NCBI GenBank assembly: GCA_018265835.1
Contig: JABLYK010000021.1
Span: forward strand, 1-35,928
DNA length: 35,928 nucleotides
Direction: 5' to 3'
Source: Oscillospiraceae bacterium
GTDB lineage: Bacteria; Bacillota; Clostridia; Oscillospirales; Oscillospiraceae
Below, piece after piece: positions 15,491 to 23,579 of the stretch. Every line of letters begins with the position of its first letter. Position 1 is the first letter of the stretch. The notes below the pieces were generated by a model. The model ran no database searches. It saw nothing but the letters and a program-made list of their open reading frames with translations, and had not been told where the DNA came from. The position numbers and the translations under genes are program-made.

Positions 15491-16168
15491 TTATCTTCTC
15501 GCCCGTGATTTTCCGTCTTTTTCGCAGCAAATTTCATCCAGAAAGCGAAGCGTTTTTTGAAACGCCGCCGGACGGCGCAGCAGCCTTTTGTGCACCTTGT
15601 ACAGCGACTTCGCATAGACGTCGCCGGTGTCGAGCACATCGCAGCGCACAGCCTGCCCCAGCAGGGCGCAGAGCGCGGCGCGGTGCTTGCCATTGAGGAC
15701 ATAGTAACGTCCGGCGACGCAGAAAACCCGCACAGGCGCATACGTTCCGGCGAGCACCTGCCTGCGGCGCAGCGCATAAATGCGCCAGAACTCCGGTGGG
15801 TGCAGATACCGCACGTTGCGCGGCCAGCGCTGGTCGAGCGTACCCGCGGCATAGCGGCGGATATACTCCGTGTCGAAAAAGGGTGCGCCATGCTCCAGCG
15901 CTTGCAAAAACGCATAGGTCGGACTTTGCACGACAGGCGTGCCCAGCAGCGTGAAAGGATCCATCAGGCCATCAACCGGGCAAAGCAGCGCCTCCGCCGG
16001 GAGGAAAACGCCCGCCCGCGCTACCCGGCAGGACCCGGGCGGGTCATAGCTGAAGCCGAAGGATTTGAGTCCGCTCTGTTGGAACAGGAACATCTCATAT
16101 CCGTGAGAAACGCAGTAATTTTGGAATCTCCAGCCCCACCATGGCCGATAAATATGGTCAATCCACAA
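15491..16168 (-). CDS. Unknown protein with ParB/Srx-like motif, last gene of the polysaccharide operon
   Basis: The product has 225 residues. I do not recognise a named family. Residues from about 150 read PVRVFCVAGRYYVLNGKHRA followed by ALCALLGQAVRCDVLD. This is the pattern of a ParB-N/sulfiredoxin-type fold, where a strand, G-Y-x-V-x-(D/N)-G-x-H-R and a helix with LG form a phosphate/nucleotide site. Such folds include ParB CTPases, sulfiredoxin and the free-serine kinase SerK. The N-terminus is aromatic (MWIDHIYRPWWGWRFQNY). The start is a TTG inside the end of the flippase gene (11-bp overlap), with GGGGAG 7 bases before it; the longer in-frame reading lacks a site. A role in modifying the polysaccharide or its precursor is inferred only from position. 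Confidence 0.75.
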   Translation of the reverse strand: MWIDHIYRPWWGWRFQNYCVSHGYEMFLFQQSGLKSFGFSYDPPGSCRVARAGVFLPAEALLCPVDGLMDPFTLLGTPVVQSPTYAFLQALEHGAPFFDTEYIRRYAAGTLDQRWPRNVRYLHPPEFWRIYALRRRQVLAGTYAPVRVFCVAGRYYVLNGKHRAALCALLGQAVRCDVLDTGDVYAKSLYKVHKRLLRRPAAFQKTLRFLDEICCEKDGKSRARR

Positions 16169-17672
16169 TGGTATCTCCCCACTTTTTGAAAAACTCCCGC
16201 AGCGTGCCGAGCGTCTCGGCGCGGTAGAATAAGAGATCCAGCGCGAGCGTGATCCCAACGCTTTCCACAAACACCGCGCCGGCGCACAGCAGCCAGGTTC
16301 CATAGCTCCGGACGGCGGAGAGCGGCAGCCACGACGCGCACACCACGATCCCGGCGACGTTCCCCGCGCTCACGAGCAGCCTTTTGCAGAACGCTGAAAA
16401 GCGCCACCCGAACACACGGCGGCACAGATAGTGCGCATATTGCACCGTTCGGAACGCGAAAGCGAACAGCGTACCCACTGCGACGCCGGTCAGGCCGAAG
16501 CGCAGCACGAGCGCCACCGACAGCGCAAGGTTCACCGCCGCCTCCGCGATCGCGCCGCCGCGCGTCTGGCGGAAATGCCCCATGGCGTAGACGAGGGTCT
16601 TGTACGGCTGACGCACGCACGCGAAAAATGCCGCCGCAGCCATCAGGCAGCCAAACACCGGGCGGTGATAGCTGACGTCGTGCACGCCGCGCGTGTACAC
16701 CGAGAGAAATGGCGTAATGAGCACGGCGGTACAGGCAAAGCAAACGACAGACACGGAAAACACCGCGTTTTCATAGCGGCGAAACTGCGTTTCGAGCGTG
16801 TCCCGTTCTCCGCGCGCCAGCAGGTCGCCAAACGCGCTGCCGACACTGGCCGACGCCGTGCTGATGAGCTTCTGCACAGCGTTCGTCACGAGGCAGTACA
16901 TCGAATAGACGGACACCTCTCGCACATTGGTGAACACGGTGAGCACGATCATATCCGTATTTGTGCTGACGAAGCCGGCCAGTTCGTGGAAAAACGCATC
17001 CCGCCGCTGGGAGAGCAGCCCCGCGTCCGGCGGCGCATCCGGCCAGAGCGCATAATGCCGGCGGACATAGACGCGCACGAGCAGCGGGTTCAGGCAGAAT
17101 ACCAGCGCGCTGCCGAGCTTCACCACGTGGATGGAGCAGCCGGCGAGAATCAGCAGCGCTGCGGCGGCGGTGTTGGCGGCGGTCGTGCCGATGTTGACGA
17201 TGTGGTGGACGTACAGGCGCTGGTCGGCCTCCAGCAGCATCAGATATGCCGAGCCGAAATAGTACTGCACGAACGTGCTCACGCCCAGAATCAGCGCCAG
17301 CGACGCGGAAAACAGCCACTCGAACTCGCTGCGCACCAGCAGCGGATAGAGCGCCGCGAACGCCAGCAGCCCCAGGGCGAACAGCCGCGCGGCAGCGCGC
17401 ATGAACGTCTCCGCGGTGTTCACGATCGCGCTGACCGCGCCCATGTCCCCTTCGACGAGCGGCCGGTAGAGCGCGGCGCGCGTCACGTTCCCGACACCGG
17501 CACGCAGCAGCGCCGCGCAGCCGAGAAACTGCGCGATCGAGGCGGTGACGCCGTTGTACGCCGAGCCGAAGTGCGACAGCACCAGCCGCGGCAGGAGCAG
17601 CCCGCAGACGATGGCGGTCAGCTCCTGCAAAACGGACGTGATCAGGTTCCTGATGGCTTTTTGACTTCTCAT
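16158..17672 (-). CDS. Wzx-type polysaccharide flippase
   Basis: The product has 504 residues and about 12-14 hydrophobic segments, with the opening MRSQKAIRNLITSVLQELTA and then GLLLPRLVLSHFGSAYNG. This matches the RfbX/Wzx branch of the MATE/MOP exporter superfamily, which moves undecaprenyl-linked repeat units across the membrane. The FHELAGFVSTNTDMIVLT segment in the middle is a usual landmark. Its ATG overlaps the stop of the CDP-glycerol transferase-like gene (ATGA, 17669-17672). Together with the Wzy- and Wzz-like genes it implies a Wzx/Wzy-dependent pathway. Confidence 0.92.
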   Translation of the reverse strand: MRSQKAIRNLITSVLQELTAIVCGLLLPRLVLSHFGSAYNGVTASIAQFLGCAALLRAGVGNVTRAALYRPLVEGDMGAVSAIVNTAETFMRAAARLFALGLLAFAALYPLLVRSEFEWLFSASLALILGVSTFVQYYFGSAYLMLLEADQRLYVHHIVNIGTTAANTAAAALLILAGCSIHVVKLGSALVFCLNPLLVRVYVRRHYALWPDAPPDAGLLSQRRDAFFHELAGFVSTNTDMIVLTVFTNVREVSVYSMYCLVTNAVQKLISTASASVGSAFGDLLARGERDTLETQFRRYENAVFSVSVVCFACTAVLITPFLSVYTRGVHDVSYHRPVFGCLMAAAAFFACVRQPYKTLVYAMGHFRQTRGGAIAEAAVNLALSVALVLRFGLTGVAVGTLFAFAFRTVQYAHYLCRRVFGWRFSAFCKRLLVSAGNVAGIVVCASWLPLSAVRSYGTWLLCAGAVFVESVGITLALDLLFYRAETLGTLREFFKKWGDTIVD

Positions 17673-18877
17673 TTCGACACCAGATTTCGGATGGCTTCAT
17701 AGTTGCGCGCACAGTTTTGATCGTCGTGATACGCGAAAAAGCGCGCCACGCGCGAGCGGTATTCCTCCGGCAGCACGCAGCCGGCTTCCAGAACGGTCTC
17801 CAGCGCATCGAGCGTTTCCGCCTCGGTCGCCGCGACCGGGCCGAACGCGTCGCGCGTGAAATCAAAATCTCCGGCGGGGTAATGCTCCCGCCGGAAGCGG
17901 GACGCGTCAAACTGATAGAAAATCACAGGTTTTTGCAGGTACGCAAAGTCGAAAAACACGCTGGAATAGTCCGTGATGAGCACCGCGCCGCGCAGCAGCA
18001 GCGCCTGCACGTCGTACTCCGTCCGCTTGGCGAGCACCACGCGCCCACCCGCGCAGGGCCGGAAGGCCTCCAAATGCTGCTGCAGCGCATAGTGCGGGTA
18101 GAAGATCAGGCGGCAGTCGAACCTCTCCAGCAGCGCGTGCAGGCGCGGACTTTGCAGGAGCGACGCGATGCGTGTGAAATATTCGCTCTCGCAAAATGGC
18201 TCGGACGCAGCCCCGGCGCAAAGCCATTCACGCCACGTCGGCAGAAACAGCACCAGCCGCTCCGAGCGCGCTTCACAGCCATACAGCGCATCGAACCGGC
18301 ACAGGCCGAGCGTCTGCACGACCCCGTCCCGGTAGCCGAGCGTGCGCTGCAAAAACGCCCGCTCCCACTCGGAGGAGACCGCGATCAGATCGTGCATCCG
18401 CGCCCTGGCGTGCAGCGCGGGCATGGGCACGGCGTTGTACGTCACGCCATGCTGCAGAAAGACGCACTTCTGCCCGGCGCGGCGCAGCGGCCGCGTGAGC
18501 CGGAAGAACGCCGGGATCATCTGCATCGGGAACGCGCCGCCCGCCTGCGAGCCGATGCTGCACGCAGCGGCGAGGTAATACAGGAAATGTTCCTCTGAAT
18601 CCGCCGTGAGAACGTTTCCGAGCCGTTCCACCTTCTCCCGGTCGGGGGAATCGGCCGTGATGACGTAATACGCCTCGATCTCCGGGTGCCGATCGCGCAG
18701 GTAACGAAACAGGTGATACCCGTTGTCGCGCGCCTCTGTGCGCTTTTCGGCGATGAGCCAGATCTCCCGGCGCAGCAGGCCGCGGCGAAACAGGTGCAGA
18801 TGCAGCCACGCACACAGATACCGCACCGCGATGGGCGTCCAGCGGCAGAGGATGCGCCATGCTCTCAGAAACGTCAT
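17669..18877 (-). CDS. CDP-glycerol glycerophosphotransferase family protein (TagB/TagF-like)
   Basis: The product has 402 residues. The family motif TDYSSVFFDFAYLQKPVIFY lies near residues 305-324. QHGVTYNAVPMP (about 137-148) contributes the conserved histidine, and LFLPTWRE (about 205-212) is a second family signature. Such enzymes add glycerol-phosphate (or ribitol-phosphate in related proteins) from a CDP donor to wall polymers. Here it may decorate the polysaccharide with a phospho-polyol. The N-terminal 35 residues form a basic helix suited to membrane association. The ATG at 18877 follows GGAGG and overlaps the Wzy-like stop as ATGA; a much longer upstream reading of the frame runs through the neighbouring gene. 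No CDP-glycerol synthase (TagD) is in the window. Confidence 0.9.
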   Translation of the reverse strand: MTFLRAWRILCRWTPIAVRYLCAWLHLHLFRRGLLRREIWLIAEKRTEARDNGYHLFRYLRDRHPEIEAYYVITADSPDREKVERLGNVLTADSEEHFLYYLAAACSIGSQAGGAFPMQMIPAFFRLTRPLRRAGQKCVFLQHGVTYNAVPMPALHARARMHDLIAVSSEWERAFLQRTLGYRDGVVQTLGLCRFDALYGCEARSERLVLFLPTWREWLCAGAASEPFCESEYFTRIASLLQSPRLHALLERFDCRLIFYPHYALQQHLEAFRPCAGGRVVLAKRTEYDVQALLLRGAVLITDYSSVFFDFAYLQKPVIFYQFDASRFRREHYPAGDFDFTRDAFGPVAATEAETLDALETVLEAGCVLPEEYRSRVARFFAYHDDQNCARNYEAIRNLVSK

Positions 18878-20097
18878 GCCCTCCGCACCTCCTTCGCGCC
18901 CGTGCGGCTGAACACATAGGCCATCATCAGTGCAAACGGCAGCGCATAGTCCGTCAGTCCCGTCAAAAATCCGTACATTACAAATACCGCGGCATAGCCC
19001 AAGCCCCACCATCTGCCCCGCGCGGACGGCGCGCCGGTATGCAGGATCACCGCGACGGCGCCAAACCAACAGACCGTGCCCACCAGACCAATGGCGTACA
19101 GCGCCTCCAGCAGAAGGCTGTGCGCCGGGCGCGCCAGCTGCGCGTCCAGCCCGTGGCCGAACAAAAACGGTAGCAGAGCGTCTGTCGCACCCTGCCAGTA
19201 GCTCTGCCAGATCGCTGCCCGTCCGGTGGACAGGCTCTGCTGCGAAAACCGCGCCAGCAGCCGGCTGACCATGCCGCCGGGGTCGAGCGCCCACACCAGC
19301 GCGCACATGGCGGCGAGCAGCGCGGCAAGCGCCCATTTCCGCCGGACGCGCAGCGTCAGGAGCGTCAGCAGCGCCACCGGCAGCATCAGCGCAAACGATT
19401 TGCTGTACGTCGCCATGCCAAGCCCGGTGAGCGCAAGCAGCGCGAATCCGCAGAGCGTCCTTTGTCTGCGCCCGGGCGCCTGCAGGCCCCGGATACACAG
19501 CAAAATGCCCAGAATCAGCATGACGGAAAAATAGTTCGGGTCGTTGAACGTGCCGCTGAAGCGGAGCGTGCGCACACCGTCGATCACCTCATAGTTCAGA
19601 TCGCTGTACATGGCGAGAAAGCGCGGGATTTTTTCCTTCCACAGCCCCAGCACAGACGACGCCAGCAGCCCCGTGACGAAGCTGCCGCCATACCGGACCG
19701 CGTCTGCCGCACGGTATCCGCGCACGAAGACATAAAGCAACAGCAGATTCACAAGAATCTTCCACAGCGACGCCGACCGGCACGAGACCGGTGCGAGCGC
19801 TATCAGCAGCATGCACAGCGCCGCGAGCACCCGCCGGTCGATGCTTCGCACGCGCAGCGCCAGCGCCCACAGCTCCAGCAGCGTGAAAAACGACGTAGAG
19901 CCGGGCGACGCCTTGAACAGCACCGCGTACGGCAGCAGATACAGCAGCAGCGAAAACAGCGCGGTATGCCCCAGAAACGGGAGCGCGCAGGCCCCGACGG
20001 CCAGGCACACATAAACCGCCGGCGGATCAAACAGACTCCCAATCAGCAGCAGCGTCATCCCGGCGGCGACCATGGCCGCACAGCGCAGGCGCGTCAT
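18874..20097 (-). CDS. O-antigen ligase/polymerase-like membrane protein (Wzy-like)
   Basis: The product has 407 residues and about 11 hydrophobic segments, with a larger outside loop containing RFSGTFNDPNYFS (about 180-195), the signature of the WaaL/Wzy_C superfamily. It would polymerise repeat units or ligate the finished chain outside the membrane. The start is the ATG at 20097 inside the stop of the GT4 gene (ATGA); the frame extends further upstream, but only as a shadow of that gene. Wzy and ligase cannot be told apart from sequence. With Wzx and Wzz neighbours, polymerase is the more economical call. Confidence 0.86.
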   Translation of the reverse strand: MTRLRCAAMVAAGMTLLLIGSLFDPPAVYVCLAVGACALPFLGHTALFSLLLYLLPYAVLFKASPGSTSFFTLLELWALALRVRSIDRRVLAALCMLLIALAPVSCRSASLWKILVNLLLLYVFVRGYRAADAVRYGGSFVTGLLASSVLGLWKEKIPRFLAMYSDLNYEVIDGVRTLRFSGTFNDPNYFSVMLILGILLCIRGLQAPGRRQRTLCGFALLALTGLGMATYSKSFALMLPVALLTLLTLRVRRKWALAALLAAMCALVWALDPGGMVSRLLARFSQQSLSTGRAAIWQSYWQGATDALLPFLFGHGLDAQLARPAHSLLLEALYAIGLVGTVCWFGAVAVILHTGAPSARGRWWGLGYAAVFVMYGFLTGLTDYALPFALMMAYVFSRTGAKEVRRA

Positions 20098-21167
20098 CGG
20101 AGCGTCTCCAGCAGCGCATCCCAGCGTGCGGCGCAGTCCGCCGCGCTGTACTGCGCCCGTTTTTGCAGATTGGCCGCCGCCATGGCGCCCCGGCGCGCCG
20201 GGGCTTCGATCAGCCCCGAGACGCACGCCGCCATCGCCGCGACGTCTCCCGGCGCCACAAGGCAGCCGTTCACGCCGTTCTCAATGATCTCACGCGGGCC
20301 GGTCGGCACGTCGAACGCCACCAGCGGCAGTGCGCAGGCCATGCCCTCCAGCAGTGCCATGGGAAACCCCTCGTACTGCGAGGTCATCACGAGCAGGGCA
20401 TAGTCCGGGTAGCGGGCGTACAGATCGGGCACCGCGCCCATCAGCCGCACCCGTCCGGTCAGGCCATGCCGCGCGATCGTCCGCTCGATGGCGGGGCGCT
20501 CCTCCCCTTCTCCGTAAATGTCCCACGTCCAGCCCGGATGCTGCGGCAGCACCCGCGCCGCCACGTCTACCAGCCGCTCGAACGCCTTTGCGGGGCACAG
20601 CCGCCCGACGCTGAGAATCTTTTGCGACTGCGCGCAGTACGTCCGGGGCAGCAGCAGGCGCGGGTCGATGGGATTCGGGATCTGCGCCGCGCAGCGGATG
20701 GGAGAACGCGCCTCCAGCAGCGCGCGGCTCTCCGCCGTGAGCGTCACAACGGCGTCCGCCATGCGAACGGCGGTTGCCCGGCACTGCCGCTGGAAACGAA
20801 ATTCCCCGGTTACGAACGCATTGGCGTGTGCCCAGAACACCACGCGTACAGGCAGCCGAAGCCGCGCAAGCGCGCAGACCGGCGCAAGCTGCTCGCCCGC
20901 GCAGATCAGAACGTCGATTCGATTGCGCACCAGATACCGCCGCAGCATCCAGACGCTCTCCGGCAGCGTATGCCGCAGCGCCCGGCGCACCGCGTGCTGG
21001 CTTTCCGCCGCGACGCGCGGATCGAGCCGACCCGGCTCCGGCGAGCGCGCACAATAGCTCAAAAGAAAGACCGTGTGCCGCGCGCAGAGCGCGTTTGCCG
21101 TGACGGACGCGGCGCGCCCCACACCGCCCGGCTCAAACGCGTCCGAAAGATAGATGCAGATGTTCAT
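20094..21167 (-). CDS. Glycosyltransferase family 4-type protein
   Basis: The product has 357 residues and a GT-B fold. The N-terminal glycine motif LSDAFEPGGVGRAAS (7-21) binds the acceptor side. The C-terminal half has SVGRLCPAKAFERL (about 195-208), GEGEERPAIE and the E-x7-E motif EGFPMALLE, ending with PTGPREIIENGVNG. It is a retaining transferase using a nucleotide-sugar donor, at the cytosolic membrane face. Sugar specificity cannot be read. Both ends overlap neighbours as ATGA. Confidence 0.94.
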   Translation of the reverse strand: MNICIYLSDAFEPGGVGRAASVTANALCARHTVFLLSYCARSPEPGRLDPRVAAESQHAVRRALRHTLPESVWMLRRYLVRNRIDVLICAGEQLAPVCALARLRLPVRVVFWAHANAFVTGEFRFQRQCRATAVRMADAVVTLTAESRALLEARSPIRCAAQIPNPIDPRLLLPRTYCAQSQKILSVGRLCPAKAFERLVDVAARVLPQHPGWTWDIYGEGEERPAIERTIARHGLTGRVRLMGAVPDLYARYPDYALLVMTSQYEGFPMALLEGMACALPLVAFDVPTGPREIIENGVNGCLVAPGDVAAMAACVSGLIEAPARRGAMAAANLQKRAQYSAADCAARWDALLETLR

Positions 21168-21958
21168 CGCAGCACCTCGCGCCGCGCGCTGCAAACGCCC
21201 CGGCACATCTGGCTGACGGCGGCACGCACACCGCGCTGCGCATAGTCCCGCCGGTGCTTCAGCGCATGGTACACCACCAGCGGCCGGGCAAGGCGCGGGT
21301 AGAGGTAATAAAACAGCACGCCCTTGTCGAAAAAGTACTCGTCCGTGTACCCCTGGAACCATGTGGACGCGCCGCCCGCCGCGCAGCCGAGCGTCTGCGT
21401 GCAGGTGAATACCCGCAGCCCCCTGCGCACGCAGTCCTGCAGGAAGATCGTATCCTCTCCGCTGCCGAATTCCGCGCCGCCGCCAAACATGCGGTGGAAC
21501 GTCACGTTCGCCCGCTTGAGCGCACGGGTGCGCGCACTGATACACACCGCCCCGAATGGACTGACTCCCCGGCGGCCGACATATCGGTTTTGAAACACCA
21601 CGTCATGCGGCGGCTCGCCAAAGTTCGACACCTTCATGTTGAACACGATCACATCCGCCTCCGGGTGCTCGGCGTAGGTGCGCAGCACCGTGTCCGCGTA
21701 CCCGTCGGCATAGACGACATCCTCGTCCGCAAAGAGCACAATATCCGCGCTCGCGCGCATCAGCGTCGTGTTTCGGTTGAGCCCGACGCCGCGCTCCGCG
21801 AACGAGTAGTAGCGGATGCAGTGCCCGCGGTATGAAAACTCCTCCACCGCGTTGCGGTCGCACTGGTTGCCGATCAGCGCGTCCGACTGGAGGTTCATTT
21901 GCTCCGGCAGCGCATGATCCCGCTGATTCATGGCCGCCACCAAAACCTGTAACGTCAT
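21164..21958 (-). CDS. Glycosyltransferase, GT2/GT-A-like
   Basis: The product has 264 residues. It opens MTLQVLVAAMNQRDHALPEQ, as in a group of GT-A enzymes in capsule clusters. The metal-binding acidic motif is FADEDVVY (about 82-89), in the position of the usual DxD. A later segment, FGSGEDTIFLQDCV, contains the ED pair commonly near the catalytic base. The longer in-frame reading upstream overlaps the preceding gene; the ATG at 21958 sits in an ATGA overlap with it. Sugar and linkage are unknown. Confidence 0.86.
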   Translation of the reverse strand: MTLQVLVAAMNQRDHALPEQMNLQSDALIGNQCDRNAVEEFSYRGHCIRYYSFAERGVGLNRNTTLMRASADIVLFADEDVVYADGYADTVLRTYAEHPEADVIVFNMKVSNFGEPPHDVVFQNRYVGRRGVSPFGAVCISARTRALKRANVTFHRMFGGGAEFGSGEDTIFLQDCVRRGLRVFTCTQTLGCAAGGASTWFQGYTDEYFFDKGVLFYYLYPRLARPLVVYHALKHRRDYAQRGVRAAVSQMCRGVCSARREVLR

Positions 21959-22773
21959 GTCGTTCGTTTCCCCCAAAAACGATTCTCTCCCAAAAAGATC
22001 GCCGCGTACTTCCGCACGCTTCTGGCTGCGTAGCTGCAAAAGCAAAACGCGGCCCTCCCCACCGGCAGGCCGGCGGCGCGGTATGTCCGGAACGTCATGG
22101 CTGCGGCGGCGCGCTTGCCGCCCGACCGGGACGCGCGCGAGACGCGGTAGATCACCAGCGGCTCATTCACGCCGTAGGCAAACGGCTCGCGGCGCAGAAT
22201 CTGCAGCCAGGAAGCGAAGTCCTCGTGAATGTCCGTCCGCAGGATCGTCAAGTCCCGCAGACACGACCGGCGCACAAGGACGGACGAGCACGGGATGACG
22301 TTCTGCCGCAGCAGTGTGCGATAGCCGATCCGCTCCGGTACCTGCATCCAATATTGCCCCGGCACAGCCGCGCCGTCTTTTAAAAACGCCGACGCCGTGA
22401 AGATCAGCTTCGCCTCCGGGCTGCGCCACGCAAACGCGAGCTGCTTTTCCAGCTTGTCCGGTAGCCAGAGATCATCGCTGTCCAGAAACGCGACCCACGC
22501 CCCCGCCGCGCGCTCGACCGCAAACGCCCGGCAAAACGCGGCACCCCGGTTTTGTGCCATGGTAAAGCAGCAGATGCGGCTGTCGAGCTGCGCATAACGC
22601 GCGATCACCGCGCCCGTGCCATCCGTCGAGCCGTCGTCCACGATCAGCAGCTCCCAGTCCGGAACCGTCTGCGCCCGCACGGAGTCAATCGCCCCGGCGA
22701 TATACCGTGCGCTGTTGTACGCCGGCATCACAACCGACACGCGCACCCGGCGTATCTCACCGAACCGCTCCAC
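21955..22773 (-). CDS. Glycosyltransferase family 2
   Basis: The product has 272 residues with a classic GT2 N-terminus: VSVVMPAYNSARYIAGAIDS, IVDDGSTDGT and the metal motif FLDSDDLW. The GTG at 22773 is given as start (GGTGGTGA upstream, 17-bp overlap with the Wzz-like gene). A second GTG nine codons later, at 22746, has GGTGAG before it and yields MRVSVVMPAYN, which looks like the commonest family opening; either is possible. The tail beyond residue 225 is basic. It acts at the inner membrane face on lipid-linked repeat units. Confidence 0.92.
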   Translation of the reverse strand: MERFGEIRRVRVSVVMPAYNSARYIAGAIDSVRAQTVPDWELLIVDDGSTDGTGAVIARYAQLDSRICCFTMAQNRGAAFCRAFAVERAAGAWVAFLDSDDLWLPDKLEKQLAFAWRSPEAKLIFTASAFLKDGAAVPGQYWMQVPERIGYRTLLRQNVIPCSSVLVRRSCLRDLTILRTDIHEDFASWLQILRREPFAYGVNEPLVIYRVSRASRSGGKRAAAAMTFRTYRAAGLPVGRAAFCFCSYAARSVRKYAAIFLGENRFWGKRTT

Positions 22774-23401
22774 TGTGCGTCACCACCCTTCCGGTCAGCG
22801 CTGCGCGCAGCAGTACAAAGCAGACTGAGAGCAGAAGCCCCAACAGCAGGCCCGTCGCCGTGCTGCGCAGGATGTCCGGCGTGACCGGCGCATCCGGCGT
22901 CTCGGCGCGCTCCACGATCTTGGCCGAGGTCCCTTCCACGATTTTTGCAACCTCTGCCGGCGCATAGCGCGCAATGGCATCCGCCGCGTCCGCAGAAAGC
23001 TGCGCCTCCGGCGAGAGCACCTCGACCCTGCACAGGCCGGTGCCATCCACGGGACTGACCGTCACCATTTCGCGCAGCGCGCTGCCGTTCACGCGAAGAT
23101 CGCTCTTTTGCGCAACCGCATCCAGCACCGTGTTGCTGGAGAGGATATACACATAGGTGTCCACCAGATTTTCCGACGCTGTCACGTCGCTGCTGGTGCG
23201 CATTTGCACATCCGCGCCAGACACGTTGCTGATGTAAAATGACACCACGCAACGGTACATCGGCGTAACCAGGAACGCCGAATATACGCAAAAAAATGCT
23301 GCACAGGCCAGTGAGATGCCAAGAATCATCCACTTTCTGCGCAGCAGTATTCCGACCATGTCGGGTATGTTCAGTTCTCTCCCGATCGTTCTTTCCTCCA
23401 A
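22757..23401 (-). CDS. Wzz/YveK-type chain-length protein
   Basis: The product has 214 residues. Two membrane segments (about 24-46 and 184-204) flank an outside region, with the proline-rich run (PDAPVTPDIL) before the second segment that marks Wzz/CpsC/YveK polysaccharide co-polymerases. The start is TTG, supported by GGGAGGG 7 bases upstream. In Firmicutes this protein usually pairs with a tyrosine kinase (CpsD/YwqD) and a phosphatase (CpsB), and neither is in the window. It is the first gene of the operon and is driven by a consensus promoter. Confidence 0.92.
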   Translation of the reverse strand: MEERTIGRELNIPDMVGILLRRKWMILGISLACAAFFCVYSAFLVTPMYRCVVSFYISNVSGADVQMRTSSDVTASENLVDTYVYILSSNTVLDAVAQKSDLRVNGSALREMVTVSPVDGTGLCRVEVLSPEAQLSADAADAIARYAPAEVAKIVEGTSAKIVERAETPDAPVTPDILRSTATGLLLGLLLSVCFVLLRAALTGRVVTHSGAVR

Positions 23402-23481
23402 CGTCGACCCTCCCTGTCAACACTGGCAGGAACATGCCATCCGGGAGCGTACGGCATCTTCCAGCCAGTAAACTTGGCGGT

Positions 23482-23510
23482 ATTATACTTTTAAAAGCCA
23501 AAATTGTCAA
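23482..23510 (-). promoter_or_regulatory. Consensus promoter of the polysaccharide operon
   Basis: Minus strand: perfect TTGACA (23505-23510), 17-bp spacer, perfect TATAAT (23482-23487). The leader is about 75 bases. Such a strong promoter suggests constitutive expression of the eight-gene operon unless something represses it. Confidence 0.92.
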
Positions 23511-23579
23511 CATTTCCATGGGACCTCTTGTCGGGTCCTATGGTTTTCTGCAAAACTTCACAATTTTATGGCAAATTGC

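Noticed and set aside
15394..15915. A 173-codon minus-strand frame overlapping the ParB/Srx-like gene.
   Set aside because: It lies in another frame of the same strand, has no ribosome site and no motif. The 225-residue frame with the GGGGAG-TTG start and the NGKHR motif is preferred.
23521..23538. GGACC/GGTCC inverted repeat between the methyltransferase gene and the glycan operon promoter, considered as a terminator.
   Set aside because: Only five base pairs, an eight-base loop and no T-run on either strand.
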